Part shown: positions 1-10,106 of the stretch, piece by piece
Layout of the letters: the number at the start of each line of letters is the position of its first letter
Numbering within the stretch: position 1 is the stretch's first letter
Assembly (NCBI GenBank): GCA_024220505.1
Contig: JAKZZE010000004.1
Coordinates: 2,294,001 to 2,358,000 of the forward strand
Direction of reading: 5' to 3'
DNA length: 64,000 nucleotides
From: Rhizopus arrhizus
Lineage: Eukaryota > Mucoromycota > Mucoromycetes > Mucorales > Rhizopodaceae
Made by a program: the position numbers and the translations under genes
The notes under the pieces: model-generated
Told to the model about the DNA's origin: nothing
Database searches by the model: none
What the model saw: the letters and a program-made list of their open reading frames with translations, nothing else

Positions 1-1826
1 TTAAATAAAGCAATCTCTTTATCGAGTCTCGTCCTCTCTTGTTCCTTTCTATTCTTGGATAAATCAGCCATATTCGAATTTTGGACGGACAAAAGTGGGG
101 ATGTAGCTCAGGTTAAAGATTTTATATTTTATTGGATAATTGCAGGCGACAAATATGTCATTATTGCTATCCACAGTGATAAACTGGAAAGCATACAAAC
201 TATTATGGGGGAGGAGGGAAAGGAAGAAAGAAGGAACGGATTATTATTGGGGGGAGCTGGAACCAGAGACGAAGACTTGAGGCAGGAACAGAACGCGCTT
301 CATTAAGCCCGGGCTGGGCATCCCGGCACCGCGGACCAACAACGCTCGACAAACAACCAACGCAGACCAACCGACCAGAACAGCAGTGGCGTTAAAACCA
401 GTATTATCGTCAAGAGCGCACACCAAAGTCCCCCGAAAGGGAAGGAAAGTAGACAGATGCTCAGCTGCTACGCAACGCAACACACAGGCGGAGAAACAAA
501 AGTGCTTGATGCACTCGGCAAACAGAACATGTAGAGGGGCAGGGAAGGGATAGATCCGAAGATCCTATCAGGGGTCGAACTTGCGACCACTGCACATAAT
601 TGCTATATATATAGCATTATATTTGACAGAATATAATGAGATATTTCGGGTTTACGTCAATATATTTACAGATTCCATAAAATATGTACTTCGCATATTT
701 TGCTCGAAATGTTAAGATATGTATATAAAATACCGTGTTACTTTTGGTGACGCGCCGCTTCATTGTTCTTTCTACGATGATACACAAACATAACGCTTTT
801 CCATTGGACCTTACATGCTTGCGTTTCTCTTTGATGCTATTTCTTTATTGGCTTATAGCCTTTTAGCAAAGCTTCCTTATAGGTCTATTTCTCTTTAATA
901 TTACTTCTTTATTGGCTTATTGCCTTTTCACAATACTTTCTTATTGGTTTATTATGATTATATATAGCTCTGGATGATTTGTATTAGGAAAAAAATAGGC
1001 TTAAAATACAGTATTATTGGTCAAAAATGTGGTTTTATTCATTTATTTTTGGGCTCTTTTGCCATATTGATTATATATTATTGGTTCATTTGATTATTAA
1101 ATATGATTTAAAGAAAAGAGGGGGGGAGGAGCAGGGAATTTATGGGAATAATGAAACATCACCTTTAAACGGTAGATACAAAAAAAATTTTTTTTTTTTT
1201 CAAAATTGCACTTACCTTGACCTCAGAAGCATCAAACAATAGAATATAGCAGACAAATCAGGCAAAATAAACAAATACAATGAAGCAGCCTCAAAAGAGA
1301 TCAAAAGCAATATAAAGATAAAGACAGTAGACTAAACAGGAGGAAAATAGAGTCAAAGCTAGATAAAATGAAAGATTAATTACAGTGAAACATGATGTAC
1401 CCGATTTTCTTACATTAAACCTCTTTCGAAACCAGAAGACAATGCCAAACTATTCAAACAGCTTCAGAATCAAGCCTAAAAAACAAAATTTGATTGTTAA
1501 TAAAGATAATGAAGGTTTAAAAGCATACTTACCACATAAACAGATACAGAAAGACTCAAGGACTTATGATAGCCATGAGCATATCTATAAATCTTTAATA
1601 AAGAACATTAGAAAAAAAAATTTAAAAAAAGAGAGACTTACCTGGGATAACAAATCAAAAAAAAAAAAAAGAAAGAAAAGAAAAGATTCATCTGAGACAT
1701 CAATCCTTTTATAGATTTTTTGACTTGAATAGAACTGAGTTTACAGTTGAACGCAATAGTATTTAAGGTGTGTCTAGCTTCAATGTTAAGTTTCTTTACT
1801 TTTCCTTCAAAGTACCTTATATCAAT
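1..1826. other. Gene-free AT-rich stretch with a tRNA-like scrap
   Basis: I see no convincing gene here. The first 600 bases are richer in G and C than the rest. A short match to the 5' end of a tRNA (acceptor strand plus start of the A box, TGTAGCTCAGG) lies at 97-112, but no anticodon arm or T arm follows on that strand. On the opposite strand near 570-590 there is a B-box-like string (AGTTCGACCCC). Neither can be folded into a complete tRNA, so they are best read as decayed tRNA or SINE scraps. The open frames in this stretch are low-complexity or lysine/asparagine-rich translations of A-rich DNA. Confidence 0.5.
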
Positions 1827-2173
1827 ATGTCTGACCGTATTATCGAAATCAACCCTGCACCTGTCAATGCTCGTAATCCTAGCTCTACCGATATGAACAA
1901 TACATCAAAGGTGATCATTGCAGAGGTCTCATATTTATTTATAGAGATATAGTTTTACTGTAATTCAGTAGTATTAAATTTATCTATGAGTATTTACTTT
2001 TTGTATAAATACAACAAAAACTTTTATACAATTGATACGTCGCTTTATGAACTCCTTATATACAGCTCCAAAATCAAACAATAAGAATCTTTAATACTCA
2101 GTTTGAAGTTCCAGAGGAAGAACAAGTTTCAATTGATGTTGTTACATTACCGACATTATACAAGTGCCGCTAA
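1827..2173 (+). CDS. Possible small two-exon gene, hypothetical protein (68 aa)
   Basis: I do not recognise this protein. Exon 1 (1827-1925) begins with ATG and reads as ordinary protein (MSDRIIEINPAPVNARNP...). A 140-bp intron (1926-2065, GTCTCA donor, TATATACAG acceptor) joins it in phase to exon 2 (2066-2173), which reads ...FEVPEEEQVSIDVV... and ends in TAA. Total 68 residues, acidic, with no membrane segment. Amino-acid use is balanced, unlike the lysine-rich noise around it, which is the main reason for calling it. The donor is weak and an earlier donor (GTGATC at 1911) is possible. It lies alone in a repeat-rich area. It could also be the 5' exons of a decayed gene. Confidence 0.4.
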
Positions 2174-3679
2174 ACAAGAATAAATTTTTCATCGAGTAAA
2201 ATCAATTCAACTTTTGTGATAAGATATTTGAATCTTTTCCCATCATATTCAGTATTATATTGATTAGTTTACATAAGTGCACTACTTTACAAAAAAGAAA
2301 TGATGGAGTTTAGTTAAGTGTACTGCGGTAATCCAAAAAAAAAGAAAAAAAAAAGGCAAAGTGATGATATTCTTTATCAAAGATAGGACAAAAAGCTCAT
2401 AAATAAAGGCATACATACTGAATAATAAATTGTAATTAGCACACAAACGTAAATGAATTAAAACATTTGTAGTTGACGTCTCAGCTAGATTTTTTTTTTC
2501 AAAGTACTTGATCAAAAAAAATTTCCAATTTCAGTGCAATTTCTAAAACCGCTTTCTATAACCTAAAGTAAGTCTCTGTATGCTCTATAAATAAAACGAA
2601 TATCCTGTAAGTAGGTTTGTTCAGCTTAAGACAATTTGTAAAAGTAAGTATTCTTTTGCAATGTCACTTTTAACATTCTTTTTTTTTAACATGCACGTAA
2701 TTCCAACATTGCTTTTTTTTGACATGCAAGTAATTCCGACATTGCAATTCTCTAATTTCAACATCACTTTCTTTTTTTTCTAAATCTATCAAAATGTTCT
2801 ATTTTATTTCATTAACAATAACTCTTTCTTATAGTCTCTGTTATAAGGGATCTCAAGCCATGTAAATTTACTTGATGTTAATATTGTTGTTTCTTTTTGC
2901 AATTAAAAATAAAAATGATTACCAAACCCATACCCTTCTATTTTCTGCTTAGCTTTAGTCCTTTAAACATTGCACTATCATCTTTGATAGATGCTATTTT
3001 CCTTACGGTCAAAAAAAGAAATACCATTTTCTTTTTTCTTTTTTCTTTTTTCTTTTTTTTTTTTCCTTTTTCCTTTTTCCTTGTTCATTTTTGTTTCTAG
3101 CTTTTATCTTTTATTTAACGTTTATATTTATTACTTCCCTGTAGACCATTCTTTTATTTCAATTGTAAATAATTAATTTTACTCTTCGTTGGATAAAAGC
3201 ATCGAACTCATGTTCCCTTTCACAATTTAAGTAATGTTGCTCTCTATCTTTTCATTATAAACCTACAAAATTATTTTTTTTGGGTAGATGTACTATGTAC
3301 TTTCTTTTTTTTTTTGCAGTATAGCAAATCGAGTATGCTTGGCAAGAGGACGTCGCAACTCAAGCAGTTAAATTTCCGAGCTTACAGTCCAATGGATTTA
3401 CGTTATTGACCTTTGTTGAAATTAAAAAATCATACACTGAATTTGAAAACTTTTCATTTTCCCAGTTTATAAGTTTGCATGGATTCATGTAGTACAAAAG
3501 AGACAAAAATTTTTTTACAAGAAATACAATTTCTTTTTATCCAATATACAGATTATAAACATATACATATCGTTATAGAAATAACATATATTTTTTTCTA
3601 GGTTTTTTTTGATACAAATATTATATCTCTATCCTGCAAATTCAAATTTGTATTATTTTATTCGAAGTTCAACTGTTAA
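2174..3679. other. Non-coding AT-rich stretch with pyrimidine tract
   Basis: No gene seen. A long C/T tract at about 3025-3095 (T runs broken by single C or CC) produces phenylalanine-rich pseudo-reading frames that should not be annotated. Several further T8-T10 runs occur on the plus strand. Confidence 0.6.
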
Positions 3680-3797
3680 AACACCCGAAGTATAATAATT
3701 TAGAATATAGGGATTGGGTGCAGTGGACCACACCAATAATAGTCAGACGCTCTACCGACTGAGCTACATCCACTGAGACAATTGGTACTTGGGTGTT
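3680..3797 (-). repeat. tRNA-like sequence inside an inverted repeat
   Basis: Read on the minus strand, 3721-3775 contains a tRNA 5' half: TGTAGCTCAGTCGGTAGAGC with an intact D arm (A box) as in Lys/Asn-type tRNAs. It runs into TCTGACTATTATTGG rather than a proper anticodon arm. The segment is bounded by a perfect 7-bp pair (CAGTGGA / TCCACTG). Outside that, an imperfect inverted repeat AACACCC(G)AAGTA / TACTTGGGTGTT at 3680-3692 and 3786-3797 encloses everything. The anticodon arm and T arm cannot be completed, so this is not called a functional tRNA. It may be a tRNA pseudogene, or a tRNA-derived fold-back repeat. Confidence 0.5.
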
Positions 3798-4285
3798 ATA
3801 ATATTACTGGTTTCGATATATATATTTGTTGCTCTACTGCTACACGTAGTGATTGATTTGAATATAGCAATAATTCCACCAATTCCTTCTGAGTATATTA
3901 TTGTAGTATATTCGTCAAAAATAATCTCTTCCTTCAGATTAAGTCAACAGATTCTTCACGAGTCGTAATAGAATAAACGTAGTATTTAGGGATTGTTCAG
4001 TTAAAATATACAATAAAGATTATATATAAATTTAATTGAACGTGAACACAAAGGATCGAGACAATAAGTATTTGTTTGTTACAATAACCCAAAAATGGAA
4101 TTAAGGTTTTGTTTTATGAAAAATAAAGTTTAAGAATAAAAATTAAGATTAAAAAAAGTTGAAAATTCTCTTCTCAATTCAGCACACCTTTAAGCACACC
4201 TCTTCTACTCAGCTTTTTGATGACGTCGGCAGCATCTACGCAAAGGCGCACTCCACCTACTATACCATTTCTCACCACATCCCCA

Positions 4286-4358
4286 GGGGATGTAGCTCAA
4301 ATGGTAGAGCGCTCGCTTAGCATGCGAGAGGCACTGGGATCGACGCCCAGCTTCTCCA
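4286..4358 (+). tRNA. tRNA-Ala (anticodon AGC)
   Basis: A complete 73-nt cloverleaf without intron can be folded. The acceptor is GGGGATG with CTTCTCC (one G-T pair, one T-T mismatch) and discriminator A. The D arm is GCTC/GAGC. The anticodon arm is CTCGC-TTAGCAT-GCGAG with anticodon AGC. The T arm is CTGGG-ATCGACG-CCCAG. The D and anticodon arms are nearly the same as eukaryotic cytosolic tRNA-Ala(AGC), including the A at the first T-loop position that is common in that isoacceptor. The Ty3/gypsy-type block begins a few hundred bases downstream. Confidence 0.93.
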
Positions 4359-4793
4359 GGAAGTAGTATTACTTTATTTCATACTGAATTGTTTTCTGCT
4401 GTCGTATATTTTATTCTCATTTTGGATAGTGTTACTGTAGCACAAATGATGAAGTTTTGGATCCGGAGAACAATGATGATCACAAGAACAAATTTTGATG
4501 TCCAGCGACATTGATGTCGTTCGACATAGATTGTAACCAACAATAAGCCACGCCTTTTTTTATATAAATAAGATGAATATTTTTAACCAAATAACAGACA
4601 TTCAATAAACAAAATCTTCTTGCGCTTAAAAGCAATTGTTTCTTATTGGGTCACAAACACCTTTTCTTTTCTTTTTATTTTTACTTATTCTTTCTGATCT
4701 GATACCTGAATTATCACGAATCAAGAAAGATCCCTTTTATTTTTATCTTTTATTAAACAATCTTACTCCTAACCTTATTGATCTATAAAGATC

Positions 4794-5425
4794 TGGTGGT
4801 CACTACTTAAAACCAAATTACTATATCAAAAGAACTGTTAAACGTTCAATCAAGTTAATCAAACTCAAGTCATTCAAGGCTTCAAACTTCAAATTAAACA
4901 AATCTACAACACTTTAACACAATCCAAATCCCAAGTACTAACAAGTTACACTATCATGTCGCATCTTTTGATTCTGCTGTTGTAACACAATGCAGCAAAC
5001 TTTTGCAGCATTTGATTTTTCTCTCTCCAACTAATTCAAATCCAGGAAAATACAAACAAATACGTATGAATACTGTAACAAAGAAGCTAAAAAATGAAAA
5101 AAGTCAAAAAAATGAAAAAAGTCAAAAAAAAAAAAAAAAAAAAAAAAAAATTACAGCATATAAATATCCCAACCATTTAGTCAAAGAAAAAGGACAGTAC
5201 AGTTCTACTCATATATTTTATTCAATAAACAGGCAACCTTCTCATAAAAAGTTCCTGATCCCTTTATTTTTTTTTTATCTTTACATTTTACTTACTTATA
5301 TTTGATCTTACATAAAAGATCTGGTGGTCACTACATTGCCTTACTTTGAAATTTCAAGAAAAACTTCTATATAAAGCACTCAATAAACCCACAAGGTTAC
5401 AAAAATAACATTTGGTGGTCACTAC
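4794..5425 (+). repeat. Leader with three copies of TGGTGGTCACTAC
   Basis: The 13-mer TGGTGGTCACTAC occurs at 4794-4806, 5322-5334 and 5413-5425, the last just before the gag reading frame. The first two copies also share a diverged upstream context: a T-rich stretch, a GATC..., then AAAGATC directly before the motif. This suggests two copies of the same unit, 528 bp apart. The motif starts with TGG and could be the tRNA primer-binding site that follows an LTR; the duplication would then mark remains of tandem or nested LTR ends. No clean TG...CA LTR pair could be delimited by eye. Confidence 0.45.
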
Positions 5426-5445
5426 GAGGGTCAATTACACTTTAA

Positions 5446-6675
5446 TTGGAAAATACTCAAGGATCAACAAGACAATACTTACAAAACTTTAACTCACAAG
5501 AATTTACTTGCTTAAACATACATACAACTTACAATACCGGACATATCGCGTTGGCCAATAACTACAACTATAAACCTGTATCCGTTGACTTTCATGGCTA
5601 TGAAGGTGAAGATTTTCGTTATTTCCTAGAAAGACTTGAATCTTATCTTGCTATCAACAATGTACATGACGCCCGTAAACTCGCAATTCTTAGGTCCTTA
5701 CTCAAAGGTGCTGCAAAAGTCTTTTTTGAAAAAGATATACTCAAGAAACTTCCCGAAGTTAAATACGATCAAGCAATTGAAGCTCTTAGAAGTCAATATG
5801 TCACAGCAGAGCTTATCCAAAACTATGAATTGGAGTTTAACGATATGATTCAAGGAGAACAAGAGCATCCACGCATCTTCTTGGCTAGACTACGTGAAGC
5901 AGCTGATCTTGCCAATATCGAAGATGAAGCCGTAATCGAAAGCCGATTTAGAGCTGGGTTACAGCCAGAAATTAAAAGGTTCTGTATACAAAGCAGTTCA
6001 AAGACATTAAAAGATTGGTTGAACCACGCAGAAGGCTGGTGGAACGCAAATAGACCTCGAAGGATTGCTATGGTGGATAATCCTTTTATCCCAAGAAATG
6101 CAAACCAAGCTTTGGTCTATCCCAGTGACAGCTATTATCAGCCACATCATACACACCCAAATCACAATATCGAACTTATTGACGATTATGAATATGGTGT
6201 ACCAGCCTTACCTTACCGAGAAATTCAACAAAGTAATATGCCAGTGTACAAGTCAAACGATCATAACATGCTTGCTATCAACCAATTAGCAACTATGGAT
6301 ACATCTAAAGGATATCCAAAGCAATTACATGATAATCACAACCATCACAGATCTCAGCAAAGTTATAACCATCAACAAATTATGGAGACTAATCAACAAC
6401 AAGATTTAGTGGACCTTATTCAGAAAACTATTCGTATGGAGTTCAACAATCATCAACAATATCAGCAACCTGCCAGAAATTATAATCGCAATAATCGATA
6501 CAACAATAACAGTAATTACAACGATTATAACAACAACAGTAGCAACAATAATGACAACAATAGGTATGGAAGATATAACAACAACTACAACAATAATAAT
6601 AGGTACAATACACAGATGGATAATAACAACGTGCAGCAACAAATGTCCAAAACAAATCAACCGTCAAAAAACTAA
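5446..6675 (+). pseudogene. Retrotransposon Gag
   Basis: The frame is open for about 410 codons. The first half resembles the Gag/capsid domain of Ty3/gypsy elements (retrotrans_gag type): residues about 45-215 include VDFHGYEGEDFRYFLERLES and a terminal NHAEGWWNANRP segment. The C-terminal third is extremely Asn/Tyr/Arg-rich, a low-complexity nucleic-acid-binding tail in place of a CCHC knuckle. No ATG opens the frame; the first in-frame methionine is deep inside, so the start codon has been lost or lies across a missing exon. The stop (TAA 6673-6675) comes directly after a slippery heptamer. Capsid function is inferred from the family. Confidence 0.75.
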
Positions 6676-8225
6676 ATGGGTTGGTTGCCTTTAAACAAGG
6701 AAATGGTCAATCAAATACCCAAAACAATACAAAATCCATTAATAAAACACAACAACATCAACTGAACGCCTTATTAACCGAAACGGAGAATAAAAAGTCA
6801 AAACCTAATAAAGATCTATATGCAGCTGTCAGACCGGAAAGACCTCCTGAAGTCGGAACAGCAACCCCATATCCAAAAATTAGACAAGCTAAGGATAAAG
6901 GGAAACAAGTAGCAGGACCTTCGGTGACTAAACGAGTAACAACAAGAAGTCATATCGAAGAAGTTAATTCGACAACCAGTCCAAAGGTATCAATACAACC
7001 ATAACACATTGACGTCGACATGTGCTTGCCTATACAAGAAAAGCCAAAATGTAAGGCACCTGGAGTAAAAAGAACGCAACCTGACATCAAATACGATATT
7101 GTATCAGATGTATTACGACATAAAGCCGACATAGATATAGGTGATTTAATTACAGTAGCATCTTCATTAAGAAGAAAGCTTGTAAGCGAATACAGACCAA
7201 AGCGAAAGACAAAACAAGAGAAAACATCCCAGCAATCGCAACAAACCATGGCATTACTGGATGATGAAGAATTAAACACAACTGCTGTGTATTCAATCGT
7301 AAGCATCGGCGATAAAAACATCAAAGCTTTGGTTGATAGTGGCGCTGCAAAAACATGTATGTCAAAAGCTTTAGTAGATGCTCTAGGATTAGAAATAGAT
7401 TCAGCATCAGACAGCATCTTCACTCTAGGAAATGGATCAAAGCATACAGGTTTTGGATAGATATACGAAATGCCAATTGGAATTAAAGATGATATGGTTA
7501 TTCCATGTACCATTGAAGTATTACCATCATGCCCCACACACCTTATCTTGGGAAACAATTGGTTAAATCGTGCAAAGGCAAGAATCGACTTTGACACTTT
7601 AACCTTGAAGGTCAAATACAAACATCAGAAGGTCAAACTACCTATATATTATGAACGGAAGAATGTTGCACTACCTAAAATGAGGTCTTATCAGCAGACA
7701 TATCAACTTCTAGTTAGCCTAATCAATAACAAGTTAGAACAATCTGATGAAGAACAATCCGACGATAGTTATGAAGATGATATTGAAGAAACTGAATCAG
7801 AAGACGAAGGAAGCTCAGAAAACGATACTGAAGAGGAAATAACAGATGATGAAAAAGAAAATCAATCTCTATTAGTATTAGAAGATGGAACAAAGGAGCG
7901 GGTTATTATAACAAACTTCAAAGAATCTCATATTATACAAGCTACAACTTTGGGATTAACAATACCAGCTAACTCTTTGATGACTTTAACATTGGACAAA
8001 TCAGAAAAAGAAAAACCTCATTTGATATATCACTTTGAAACAATTCACCCTAAGCTAAATAATGCAAGCGGATACTTTGACACATGTTCTACGCTAATTG
8101 TGAGTAAGCAGACAGTTGAAATATGATTCTTTAACCGTACCAATGAAGTAGTTATTGTAAAACCAGAAAAAGAACTAGGAATGTTGGAACGATATAACCT
8201 AAATACCTACCTTCAATTAGAATAA
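6663..8225 (+). pseudogene. Retropepsin-like aspartic protease and linker, three nonsense codons
   Basis: The frame overlaps the end of gag and runs in the -1 frame. A basic linker leads to an aspartic protease core at about 7290-7600 with the catalytic motif LVDSGAAKTC, followed by the typical flap and ILGNNWL motif. Beyond lies a very acidic stretch (residues rich in D/E, 7740-7860) and a conserved-looking tail. In-frame TAA, TAG and TGA codons at 7002, 7458 and 8124 each replace what was probably a sense codon; all three fit C-to-T type changes, although other single-base changes are possible. No RT follows. The product cannot be made without readthrough. Confidence 0.72.
6666..6672 (+). 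promoter_or_regulatory. Programmed -1 frameshift slippery site A_AAA_AAC (gag to protease)
   Basis: In the gag frame the codons read tcA AAA AAC TAA, so the heptamer is in the exact X_XXY_YYZ phase for -1 slippage. It stands directly before the gag stop, and the protease frame is the -1 frame and already open there. A weak CCTT/AAGG hairpin lies 15 nt downstream (6688-6700). Slippage itself is inferred from the family. Confidence 0.6.
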
Positions 8226-8780
8226 TTTTTACTTTAACTTAAACTGAAATAAAGATCAGTCTCAAAAAGTATCCAAACTGTTTATTTTTGTTTCTACCTT
8301 TTTCTAAATCATTATTACCATATATAACACATGCGCAGACCATACTGCCAATGCTGAGAAAAAGAAACCTCTAATTTTTTATTTAGCACTAATCTTTTGT
8401 CTAAAATAGTCCATTGCTTTTTTGACATTTTAATAGCACAAATGTTTTGCTTAGAAAAGAAAAGAACATGTCATAGGTTTGCCCTTGAATACCTATATAT
8501 ATGAAGATCTTTGATCAAATAGCATGAACTAATGATAGTATTTATAACAACACAGAGCTTTAGTTGTTTGTATATGATGCAGCCATACACAGATTGTAGC
8601 CTTATATTAAAAGATGGCTGTAAGATACATGTTCTTATTATTAATTGAGTTAATCCATGATAACATTCAGACTTTTCTTTATATACGACTAATATTTTTC
8701 AAAAAAAAATTCTAAAAAAAAATAAAATCATTCAAAAATGAACATTTAATTAATCAATATCTTTTATTCTGCATTATTGC
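8226..8780. other. Non-coding stretch downstream of the gag-protease remnant
   Basis: No gene, RT motif or LTR recognised. An AATAAA-like signal near 8250 could end the element's transcript. The rest is AT-rich. Confidence 0.5.
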
Positions 8781-9576
8781 TTAAAGAGAGAAAGTATCCG
8801 TCGTTCCTTTTTTTTTTTTCAGAACCTCAGTTTTTGCAGGTTTGACTAGCCTTTTGAAGTCAACTTGAAGGTTAAAAACACTTTCTTCAAAGATTACGTT
8901 TTTATCATCTAGCCGTGATTGAAATACGATTTTACTTGTTAAGAGAATTTCGTTTGGATTAAGATACTCCGGAAGTTTTTCTAGTTTTTTAAACCTAAAA
9001 CACATGGCTCTTAAAGGGGGTAATAGAATTAAGTTTTGGAGATAGAAATATTTGGATGCTTTTCAGTTAAATTTTGTCTCATCTATTCTAAAATCATGAG
9101 TGCAAAATTACCAGCAAGTTTTACAATAAACAATGTGCGCTCTAATTTTAACATATCTTTTTAGCACAATTCCTTTTCTTTTTCTCAAAAACTTCTTGAT
9201 TTCGATTCCATATCTTTTGCAAACGATATGCAGTAGAAAATAAATTGTTTGCCCTTGACGCGGCATCCTTAATGAGAACCACCTTAATCATCAGAGGGAT
9301 AAAATCGACAATTTGCTTGTCAGTGTATGATCTGTAAAATATTGACTTTTCGGAATTGTTATTTGTTACACTATTACTTGCAAAGCTTTTAGCAAAACCT
9401 TGTGTTTTGATTTTTTTGTTCTTTTCATTCGTATTTTGTTTGTTACTTGCTTCATTATCAATCGTTCCTCGCATGATTGACATCAATCTGGTATAAATAT
9501 CGACCACTTGCTCCTCAGAATTATTGAAACCTTCAAGAAAGACGTCTTCCAAATGAATACTTATTACCATTATCAT
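8781..9576 (-). pseudogene. Possible transposase N-terminal remnant (helix-turn-helix)
   Basis: Two minus-strand open segments (9576-9148 and 9005-8781) are separated by stop-rich sequence. The first contains YTDKQIVDFIPLMIKVVLIK followed by a short Ala/Ser-rich helix and a basic tail. From memory this resembles the helix-turn-helix head of Mucorales Tc1/mariner-like transposases. The second segment is not recognised, and no catalytic DDE residues are seen. Could also be a fragment of an unrelated orphan gene. Confidence 0.3.
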
Positions 9577-9779
9577 CTTTAAGCTGTAATAAGATGTGTT
9601 ACAAAAAAGGTCATTCCTAATTACTGCCTCTGTTTTCTCATCAATTCGATTATATTTTCTGAATTGACCAATAAATATTTCTCATTTTAAAGGTTCTAAG
9701 ATTCCATTTTATCAGAAAACTTTTTCGATCATTTGGAAAATATAGTAGTAAAAGTACTGTCCCATATCCTATTCTGAAT

Positions 9780-10106
9780 ACAGCAGGTGTATCTGTTGGA
9801 GTTTTTGTTTGGCTGCCTGGTGATCAGCCAAAGACCTGTCCCAAGTATCCTGACCTCACTCTTTCGAAGAAGCATGCTATACAATGTCTCGATATGCATC
9901 GAAGGTTACAAAAGTCGACTATTATTGAAGCTCCTTTGTCTTTCCTTTTGAAATTACTATCCACTCGTATGCCATGCTCCTTTCAATCTATTTCCCCTTG
10001 GTTTCCCTGCTGGCCCCACCATATGTCTGATTCTTTTTGGGCTTGGTCACCTTCGCTCTTTCCTGAAAAACGACTTTTGGATTGGTTGCCACAGAACTCG
10101 CACTGA
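9780..10106 (+). pseudogene. C-terminal fragment of a reverse-transcriptase-like polyprotein
   Basis: The plus-strand frame ending at TGA 10104-10106 reads WLPGDQPKTCPKYPDL...KHAIQCLDMHRRLQ...PLSFLLKLLSTRMP. It carries a Cys/His pattern (C-x-P...H-x4-C-x3-H) and a 'PLSFLLN'-like block that I recall from the C-termini of Mucorales LINE-type RT proteins. No start codon and no RT core precede it, so it is an isolated 3' scrap. Recognition is from memory only. Confidence 0.35.

Larger units (their letters stand above)
5446..8225 (+). mobile_element. Decayed Ty3/gypsy-type retroelement, gag-protease half only
   Basis: This stretch encodes a retrotransposon Gag followed, one frame back, by an aspartic protease. 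Neither reverse transcriptase, RNase H nor integrase can be found downstream, so the 3' half is missing. The protease frame is cut by three in-frame stops (TAA 7002, TAG 7458, TGA 8124) yet still reads as protein on both sides of each. It ends at TAA 8223-8225. The element sits downstream of a tRNA gene, a position favoured by Ty3-type elements in other fungi. Best read as a dead, 3'-truncated copy. Confidence 0.75.

Noticed and set aside
97..112. tRNA-Ala 5' end
   Set aside because: Only the acceptor strand and part of the A box; no anticodon or T arm.
1385..1714. 109-codon Lys-rich frame
   Set aside because: Dominated by A runs; composition of non-coding DNA.
2897..3176. Two overlapping Phe-rich frames
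   Set aside because: Pure product of a T/C tract; no motif, no splice-compatible neighbours.
6406..6667. Minus-strand Ile/Val/Tyr-rich frames suggesting membrane proteins
   Set aside because: They are the reverse of the Asn/Tyr-rich tail of Gag, a composition shadow.
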